64,000 nucleotides of DNA, from the NCBI RefSeq assembly GCF_014647475.1, contig NZ_BMPG01000001.1, positions 682,001 to 746,000 on the forward strand, given 5' to 3'. How positions within the stretch are numbered: position 1 is the stretch's first letter; each line of letters opens with the position of its first letter. The DNA comes from Halocalculus aciditolerans. Lineage in GTDB: Archaea; Halobacteriota; Halobacteria; Halobacteriales; Halobacteriaceae. Below are positions 59,349-64,000 of the stretch, piece by piece. The notes beneath the pieces were generated by a model. It worked only from the letters and a program-made list of their open reading frames with translations. It was not told where the DNA came from and made no database searches. Position numbers and translations under genes: made by a program.

Positions 59349-60659
59349 ATGAACGGGAACGGGTCGAGACGGCGCTTCCTCCGTGCTGCAGGCGTTGGGG
59401 GCGTGGCGGCGTTCGCGGGCTGTGCGGGGGACTCGGGGGAAACGACGCCGACGCGCGTATCGACGGACGACCCGCGCGTGGGCGTCGAGACGGTCGCGTC
59501 CGGGTTCGTCTCGCCCGTCGACGTCGCCGTCGGCGGCGGGGAGACGTTCGTCGCGGACCAGCCCGGCCGGCTCCACCGCGTCGGAGAGGGCGGAGCAACC
59601 GACGTGGCTCTCGACCTCCGCGACGCCATCGTCTCCCTCTCCGGCTACGAGGAGCGCGGCCTGCTGGGTGTCGCGCTCCACCCGGACTTCCCCGAGACGC
59701 CGCGCCTCTACGTCCGGTACAGCGCGCCGCGGCGCGACGGCACGCCCGAGGACTACTCGCACACGTTCGTCCTCGCCGAGTTCACGCGGACGGGGGGTGC
59801 GTTCGACCGCGGGAGCGAACGCACGGTTCTGGAGATTCCCCAGCCGCAGTCGAACCACAACGCCGGGAGCGTTGTATTCGGCCCTGCTGGGTATCTCTAC
59901 GTCGGCGTCGGTGACGGCGGCGGCAGCGGTGACAGCGGCCGCGGCCACGCCGACGACTGGTACGGCGCGAACGCCGGCGGCAACGGCCAGGACACCGACG
60001 CGAACCGCCTCGGGAGCATCCTCCGAATCGACGTCGACGAACGCGGAGCCGGGAAGCCCTACGGCGTCCCCACGGAGAACCCGCTCCCCGACTCTCCCTA
60101 CCCCGAGCAGTACGCCTGGGGCTTCCGGAACCCCTGGCGGTTCGGCTTCGACGACATCGACTCGACCGCCGCCGGCGAACAAGCGGAGACGCTCGTCGCC
60201 GCGGACGTCGGACAGAACCGCTACGAGGAGGTGAACGCCGTCGAGAAAGGCGGGAACTACGGGTGGAACGTCCGGGAGGGCCGGCACTGCTACGGCAGTG
60301 AGAGCTGCCCGACGGAGACGCCGGACGGCGCGCCGCTCGTGGACCCCGTCGTCGAATACCCCCACGAGGGCGACGGCGTCTCGGGAGTCTCCGTCGTCGG
60401 CGGCTCCGTCTACCGCGGTGACGCGCTCTCGGCGCTCCGCGGCGAGTACGTCTTCGGCGACTGGAACGCACAGGGTCGACTGTTCGTCGCCACGCCCGAC
60501 GGCGACCGGTGGCCGACGCGCGTCCTCCCCGTCGACGGCCTCGACCCCTACCTCACCGCGTTCGGCTCCGATTCGAGCGGGGAGCTTCTCGCGTGTACGA
60601 GCCAGAGCGGCGGTCTCTCCGGAACTAGCGGCCGCGTCGTCCGCCTCGTTCCTGCGTAA
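59349..60659 (+). CDS. PQQ-type sugar dehydrogenase-like protein (sorbosone/glucose DH fold), Tat lipoprotein
   Basis: 436 residues. Tat signal and lipobox: SRRRFLRAAGVGGVAAFAG then C. The beta-propeller has the soluble glucose dehydrogenase markers ERGLLGVALHPDFPETPRLY, QSNHNAGSVVFGPAGYLYVG, WGFRNPWRFGFD and QNRYEEVNAVEKGGNYGWNV. These enzymes oxidise sugars with PQQ; whether haloarchaea make PQQ is uncertain, so the cofactor and substrate are open. ATG 59349, after a GTG 7 codons earlier. Confidence 0.9.
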   Translation: MNGNGSRRRFLRAAGVGGVAAFAGCAGDSGETTPTRVSTDDPRVGVETVASGFVSPVDVAVGGGETFVADQPGRLHRVGEGGATDVALDLRDAIVSLSGYEERGLLGVALHPDFPETPRLYVRYSAPRRDGTPEDYSHTFVLAEFTRTGGAFDRGSERTVLEIPQPQSNHNAGSVVFGPAGYLYVGVGDGGGSGDSGRGHADDWYGANAGGNGQDTDANRLGSILRIDVDERGAGKPYGVPTENPLPDSPYPEQYAWGFRNPWRFGFDDIDSTAAGEQAETLVAADVGQNRYEEVNAVEKGGNYGWNVREGRHCYGSESCPTETPDGAPLVDPVVEYPHEGDGVSGVSVVGGSVYRGDALSALRGEYVFGDWNAQGRLFVATPDGDRWPTRVLPVDGLDPYLTAFGSDSSGELLACTSQSGGLSGTSGRVVRLVPA

Positions 60660-60665
60660 CTCGTA

Positions 60666-61310
60666 CTACCGGTCGCGCCACCAGGCGTAGGCGGGGCCGA
60701 GGAGGGTGGCGACGCCGACGGCGGCGAGCGCGGCGACGACGAGCGGGTCGGCGTGGACGGCGCTGATTGTGAAGTGGTCGAGGCTCGCGCCGATGCCGAC
60801 GGCGACGACGGTCCAGGGGAGTTCGCCGGCGAGGGTGCCGAGGGCGAACGCGGGGAGGGTGACGCCGCCCGCGCCGGCGGCGGTGGAGACGGCTTCCGCG
60901 GGCGTGGGAGCGAGGCGGGCGGCGGTGACGCCGCGGACGTCGCCGGTGTGTTCGAAGTAGCCCGCGCTCCCGGCCGTGGCGCGGCCGAGGAGGCCGCTCT
61001 CAGCCGAGAGGTAGCGGCCGGCGTAGAAGGGGAGGAGGCTCGTCGCGACCGCGCCGACGAGCGCAACGGGGACGCCGAGAAGGAGGCCGTAGCGGTAGCC
61101 GACGAGCGCGGAGAGGAGCATCACGGGCCACGCGAGGAACGGCCGGACGGCGTAGAGGCCGACGAGGACGACCGGGAACCACGGGCTGTCGATGACGCCG
61201 CGGACGGCGTCGAACGTCCGCGCGGGCGACGCGACGGCCGCGACGGCGACGAACGCGAGGAGGGCGGCGAGCCCGAGCAGCCGGCGGCGGGACGGAACGG
61301 GGACGCGCAC
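60666..61310 (-). CDS. VTT/DedA (TVP38/TMEM64)-family membrane protein
   Basis: 214 residues, about five membrane segments. The VTT domain features are FLAWPVMLLSALVGYRYG, AVATSLLPFYAGRYLSAES and the re-entrant GAGGVTLPAFALGTLAGELP with PWTVVAVGIGAS. Family members are proposed lipid scramblases or transporters. GTG 61310 (VRVPVPSRRR) is preferred: a TATA-like TTTACG lies 25 bp upstream on this strand; an upstream GTG at 61352 is within the divergent promoter. Confidence 0.83.
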   Translation of the reverse strand: MRVPVPSRRRLLGLAALLAFVAVAAVASPARTFDAVRGVIDSPWFPVVLVGLYAVRPFLAWPVMLLSALVGYRYGLLLGVPVALVGAVATSLLPFYAGRYLSAESGLLGRATAGSAGYFEHTGDVRGVTAARLAPTPAEAVSTAAGAGGVTLPAFALGTLAGELPWTVVAVGIGASLDHFTISAVHADPLVVAALAAVGVATLLGPAYAWWRDR

Positions 61311-61330
61311 ACCTCTCGTAGGCGGCGGCT

Positions 61331-61346
61331 CGTAAAGGGTTATACG
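61331..61346. promoter_or_regulatory. Divergent promoter between VTT and zinc-ribbon genes
   Basis: CGTAAAGGGTTATACG: GTTATAC is 22-29 bp before ATG 61368 on the plus strand, and CTTTACG reads 24-30 bp before GTG 61310 on the minus strand. The two genes thus share a 57-bp divergent control region. Confidence 0.5.
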
Positions 61347-61367
61347 CTCCACGGGCGGAGTACGGGT

Positions 61368-61745
61368 ATGGCCGCGGGCACCGACGACGCCGACGCCGAC
61401 CCTATCGAGCTCGGCGTGGAACTCCTCTCGAAACTCGAGTTCGAGTCGCTCTCAATGGCCGAGGTCGTCGACCGCATCGAGACCGTGACCACTCATCCGC
61501 GGACGACCCGCCGCATCCTCGACGAAGCCGAAGCGCGCGGCGTCATCGAACGCGAATCCGCCCGCATCTACCCGCAGGGCGGCGGCTACGTCAGCTTCCA
61601 ATCCGAGGTCATCGAGAAGGAAGGCGACTTCACCTGCCAGCGCTGTGGCACCGGCATCACCACCGGCTACTTCATCGACCTCGACGCCGGCGAACTCGGC
61701 CCCTTCGGCTCCTCGTGTATTCGGAAAGTCACCGGGAGAGAGTGA
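61368..61745 (+). CDS. DUF5830-like protein with a zinc ribbon
   Basis: 125 residues. A helical, HTH-like N-terminal domain (LGVELLSKLEFESLSMAEVV, then HPRTTRRILDEAEARGVIER) is followed by a C2-C2-like zinc site FTCQRCGTGITTGYFI with a further Cys in SSCIRKVTG. Only three cysteines are close, so the fourth ligand is unclear. I recall the DUF5830 haloarchaeal family with this layout. A DNA- or RNA-binding role is plausible. A hairpin begins 2 bp after the stop. Confidence 0.75.
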   Translation: MAAGTDDADADPIELGVELLSKLEFESLSMAEVVDRIETVTTHPRTTRRILDEAEARGVIERESARIYPQGGGYVSFQSEVIEKEGDFTCQRCGTGITTGYFIDLDAGELGPFGSSCIRKVTGRE

Positions 61746-61746
61746 C

Positions 61747-61958
61747 GTCGTTCGGAGGGAGCGCCGAAGGCGCGAGTGAGAACGACGGAATACACGAGCG
61801 GGAGCGACTGGGGGGAGCGACACGCGAGTAACGCGGTTCGGAGGGAGCGCCGAAGGCGCGAGTGAGAACGACGGAATACACGAGCGGGAGCGACTGGGGG
61901 GAGCGACACGCGAGTAACGCGGTTCGGAGGGAGCGCCGAAGGCGCGAGTGAGAACCGC
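61747..61958 (+). repeat. 86-bp tandem repeat (2.4 copies) carrying covarying stem-loops
   Basis: Copies start at 61751, 61837 and 61923 (the last partial). Each holds a 40-nt stem-loop: 61747-61786 (GTCGTTC/GAACGAC), 61833-61872 (GCGGTTC/GAACGAC, mismatched) and 61919-61958 (GCGGTTC/GAACCGC). The inner hairpin GCGCC-GAA-GGCGC is constant. It starts 2 bp after the TGA of the zinc-ribbon gene. Another copy of the element is at 46527-46566, minus strand. Confidence 0.9.
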
Positions 61959-62024
61959 GAGAAGGCGAGCGGTGGCGAACGAACGCCGAAAGCGCGCGAT
62001 TCTGCGAGATCGGGTCGAATACGG

Positions 62025-63230
62025 TCAGTCGCGGATGGCGGCGATGAGGTCGTCGATGCGCTGGCGTTGTTCGGCGAGTTCGTCGCGTTGCGCGGCGATT
62101 CTGTCTTCTTGCGCGTCGAGCTCGGCGCGCTGGCGGGCGATGGCGTCGCTGTGCGAGGCGAGCGCGTCCTCTTGGCGTTCGACGGCGACGAGAATATCGC
62201 GGAGTTCCGCGAGGAGTTCGTCGTCCGGAATCGACGGCTCGGGGGCTGGCTCCGGCTCCCGAGTCTCGGCGGGCGTGCGGTCTCGCGTTCGCTCCCGCCG
62301 TCGGTCGTTCTGCTCCCGTCGTTCGTCCCCTCCCCGCCGTTCGGGCTCGCTCCGTGAGCGCTCGCGCCACGCGCGCTCTTCGTCTTTCGCGTTCGCCGCG
62401 CACTCGCCTCGGCTTTCGGCCGTCGTCGCCTCGCTCGCCGGTTCCGAATCTGTGGTCGTCGCCGTCGAAGCGCCCGTCTCTGAACGAGTCTGCTCCTCGG
62501 CGTCGTCATCGGCTCCGCTCATCTCGATGGGGGCGATACCGGAGTCCGCGAAGCCCATGTCGTCGCGCTCGGGCGTCGGGTCCGGCTCCTCGGGCTCGTG
62601 GAGCTGTGCGAACTCCGCGGGCGTCGAGACGTCGTGCGCCGCGAACAACGCTTCCTCTACCGCCTCCTTCACCTCCCGGAACGACTCGTTCGGCACCTTG
62701 ATGCGCTCCGTATGGCCGTCCGTCCCGAAGACGAGCGTCGACGCCACGCTCCCCTCCTCCGCCGAGAACGCCGTCACGTCTCCGTAGTCGATGCTCTCGT
62801 AATCCTCGTCCCACGCCGCCGCCCCGACGTGTTTCACGAGGCGGCTGCTCGTCACCACGAGCGTCAGCTCGCTGAACCGGTAGACGCCCTTCACGGACTC
62901 GCCCGGTCCCGTGACGCCCGCCGCGTTCAACACGCCCGCGAGCACCGGCGGCACGACGTCGTCGACGCGGCTCGCCGGCACCTCCATCGTCTCCGTCCCG
63001 TCCGTCCCGTAGTCGAGTTCGATCTTCGCCTTCCGCCGCCCCTCCCGGACCGACACCCGCTCCGCGTCGTGCAGGTACTCCTCGACCGTCTCGTCCGACA
63101 GCAACCCCTCCGCCCGATAGACGAGCGTCCGCGTCGGCGTCAAGAACAACACGTCCTCGCCCTTCAACGGAATCCTCGCCACCGGCGACTCCTCACCGAG
63201 CGCGCCGCTCACCACACCGGGTACGTCCAT
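62025..63230 (-). CDS. Haloarchaeal bPH-like / coiled-coil protein (DUF7115-like)
   Basis: 401 residues. The N-terminal half (about 1-205) contains two PH-like beta domains: KGEDVLFLTPTRTLVYRAEG ... KAKIELDYGTDGTETMEVPA, and YRFSELTLVVTSSRLVKHVG ... STLVFGTDGHTERIKVPNES. A disordered acidic/Arg-rich linker (about 225-330) leads to a C-terminal coiled coil with recurring RQRAELDAQEDRIAAQRDE heptads. Function unknown; the layout suggests a membrane- or protein-scaffolding role. ATG 63230. Confidence 0.75.
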   Translation of the reverse strand: MDVPGVVSGALGEESPVARIPLKGEDVLFLTPTRTLVYRAEGLLSDETVEEYLHDAERVSVREGRRKAKIELDYGTDGTETMEVPASRVDDVVPPVLAGVLNAAGVTGPGESVKGVYRFSELTLVVTSSRLVKHVGAAAWDEDYESIDYGDVTAFSAEEGSVASTLVFGTDGHTERIKVPNESFREVKEAVEEALFAAHDVSTPAEFAQLHEPEEPDPTPERDDMGFADSGIAPIEMSGADDDAEEQTRSETGASTATTTDSEPASEATTAESRGECAANAKDEERAWRERSRSEPERRGGDERREQNDRRRERTRDRTPAETREPEPAPEPSIPDDELLAELRDILVAVERQEDALASHSDAIARQRAELDAQEDRIAAQRDELAEQRQRIDDLIAAIRD

Positions 63231-63382
63231 CTTTAATTAGTGAGGGAATCCCGGGATTCAGGCCGGGTGGGAATCGGGTTAACTTCGTGAAACTGTCCAC
63301 GCATACGTGTCTAGTTGACTCCCCACCACAAAAACACTCCCAACCCCGATCAGTTATCAGACACTGCTGCACATATGGGATT

Positions 63383-63592
63383 GTGATACGTCGTACCGTC
63401 GTTGTGAAGTTAGCCGTTCCTCAAGAACGGCGCGACGACCTCTGCGAAACCACCAAGCGGTTTCGACAAGCTGCCCAACTGGTCGCGGACCGCGCGTTCG
63501 AGCGCAACGACGACGGCTACGTCATCACGTCGAAAACGAAGCTCCACGAACTCACGTACCAGCAGGTCCGCGAAGCGACCGACGGCTTGAAC
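63383..63592 (+). pseudogene. TnpB (IS1341-type) transposase fragment, N-terminal 70 codons
   Basis: From GTG 63383: IRRTVVVKLAVPQERRDD, FRQAAQLVADRAFE and LTYQQVREATDGLN match the N-terminal region of haloarchaeal IS200/IS605 TnpB. The frame then runs directly into GSSPTSPGVYAGVVD, which is the typical right-end sequence of the element. The catalytic RuvC parts are absent: an internal deletion of about 300 codons. A TATA-like CATATG lies upstream. Confidence 0.75.
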
Positions 63593-63640
63593 GGGAGTTC
63601 ACCGACAAGCCCTGGCGTTTACGCCGGGGTAGTTGACACC
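63593..63640 (+). mobile_element. Right-end remnant of an IS1341-type element
   Basis: CCCTGGCG-TTTA-CGCCGGGG (63610-63629) is the 8-bp hairpin (one G-T pair) characteristic of the right end of haloarchaeal IS200/IS605-type elements; it overlaps the 3' part of the guide-RNA region in such elements. It abuts the TnpB fragment with no intervening catalytic region. The left end was not located. Confidence 0.55.
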
Positions 63641-63743
63641 ACGCCTACGCCCCTCCCTCCGCATAAACCCGACGGGGCGCGAGAGGTCCACGCCCGCCCC
63701 GAAAGAGAACCTTAATACGTCCCCTGACCCTACCCGAAACTGA

Positions 63744-63896
63744 GCCCGGGTGGCTTAGTCTGGTCATAGCGCCGCACTCATAGGGTTCAGAGATTCGGTG
63801 CGGCAGCCATTCGGTGGCTGTGCGTGTCCTACGAGGCCCGCCGAGCCTCGAACCTGGGACATGCGGAGGCCGAGGGTTCGAACCCCTCCCCGGGCA
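63744..63896 (+). tRNA. tRNA-Met (CAU), elongator, with a 78-nt intron
   Basis: Acceptor GCCCGGG (63744-63750) pairs with CCCGGGC (63889-63895), discriminator A at 63896. D-stem GCT/AGC; anticodon stem CCGCA/TGCGG, with anticodon CAT at 63779-63781. An intron, 63783-63860, interrupts after position 37. T arm GAGGG-TTCGAAC-CCCTC. Mature length is 75 nt; CCA is not encoded. Elongator tRNA-Met of haloarchaea is known to carry such an intron, removed by the bulge-helix-bulge endonuclease. Confidence 0.93.
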
Positions 63897-63942
63897 TTTT
63901 CACTACGTCGCTCACCAACGTGAGCGACCGCTCCGTGAAAAT
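63896..63942 (+). repeat. Nested hairpin directly after tRNA-Met
   Basis: Outer stem ATTTTCAC/GTGAAAAT (8 bp) and inner stem GTCGCTCAC/GTGAGCGAC (9 bp, loop CAAC). The TTTT just after the tRNA may terminate transcription. The layout (outer stem containing gene-end sequence) is the same as that of the stop-codon stem-loops. Confidence 0.6.
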
Positions 63943-63981
63943 GCGTTGCGGGAGGGGGTCGAATCGGGGAGGAGTGCTACG

Positions 63982-64000
63982 AGAGACGCGAAGCGTCTCT
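63982..64000 (+). repeat. GAA-triloop hairpin at the window edge
   Basis: AGAGACGC-GAA-GCGTCTCT, 8-bp perfect stem. It matches the stem-GAA-stem form of the inner hairpins at 46.25, 46.54 and 61.76 kb. It may continue past the edge. Confidence 0.55.

Noticed and set aside
63383-63942. Integrated element bounded by tRNA-Met
   Set aside because: No integrase gene and no direct repeat of the tRNA 3' end is visible; only a TnpB remnant lies nearby.
1-64000. CRISPR array
   Set aside because: No regularly spaced 24-40 bp repeats with unique spacers; the 27-bp and 86-bp repeats are directly tandem.

Overview
The window is chromosomal DNA from an extremely halophilic archaeon (class Halobacteria). 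Coding is GC-rich and the proteins are acidic. Many starts are leaderless, with an A/T-rich TATA-like box about 25-32 bp upstream. Diagnostic genes include archaeal DnaG, GatD, a 20S proteasome pair, a SAMP-type ubiquitin-like modifier, siroheme-route heme genes, Tat-lipoprotein binding proteins and an elongator tRNA-Met with an intron. I cannot name the genus from sequence alone.

Layout. 1-5.7 kb: tail of a PBP-like molybdate/MoeA-type protein, a HAD phosphatase, then a minus-strand operon reading DUF5778-like gene, siroheme decarboxylase (AhbA and AhbB halves fused), precorrin-2 dehydrogenase, hemA, a pterin carbinolamine dehydratase and an LWR-salt protein. 5.7-10.4 kb: two cis-prenyltransferase paralogues with complementary motifs, a glutaredoxin-like protein, MobB and a DUF92/VTE6-type membrane kinase. 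10.4-16.7 kb: DnaG, a perfect 5 x 27 bp tandem repeat, a double Usp protein, an MFS transporter and a stand-alone CARF-like/wHTH regulator. 16.9-30.1 kb: pdxS, then a plus-strand catabolic island (nitrilase-type amidohydrolase, class III aminotransferase, CoA-acylating semialdehyde dehydrogenase, amidase, five-gene Dpp/Opp-type ABC importer), followed by a frameshifted monooxygenase-like gene. 30.4-42.3 kb: thrS, a Vms1-like release factor, a PiT phosphate transporter, the dgcN/dgcA-like D-glutamate pair, a secreted Asn/Gly/Asp-rich protein, a double-wHTH regulator, gatD, a GNAT enzyme and a SAMP-like modifier. 42.4-48 kb: three K+-channel/TrkA-C type proteins, a hairpin array and an HPP-Usp membrane protein. 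48-57.3 kb: nucleoside phosphorylase, PfkB kinase, an ATP-grasp/retropepsin fusion, an enolase-superfamily protein, B12-dependent ribonucleotide reductase and a 42-aa zinc microprotein. 57.3-64 kb: wHTH protein, overlapping proteasome beta-alpha genes, PQQ-type sugar dehydrogenase, VTT-family membrane protein, zinc-ribbon protein, an 86-bp tandem hairpin repeat, a bPH-like/coiled-coil protein, a TnpB remnant and tRNA-Met.

How the genes work together. The heme operon takes glutamyl-tRNA towards siroheme and on to didecarboxysiroheme. The 17.9-30.1 kb island imports an amide-, peptide- or ureido-type compound and could degrade it to acyl-CoA. The two cis-prenyltransferases plus DUF92 point to polyprenyl/dolichol carrier metabolism. 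The nucleoside phosphorylase and PfkB kinase may feed nucleoside ribose into the halophile pentose-bisphosphate route.

The most unusual structure is a family of stem-loops at or just after stop codons. Their outer and inner stems differ between copies in compensating ways, often around a GAA triloop. They sit at about 7.8, 46.0, 46.5, 61.75-61.96, 63.9 and 64.0 kb, and at 46.0-46.26 kb they form a chain of at least five hairpins.
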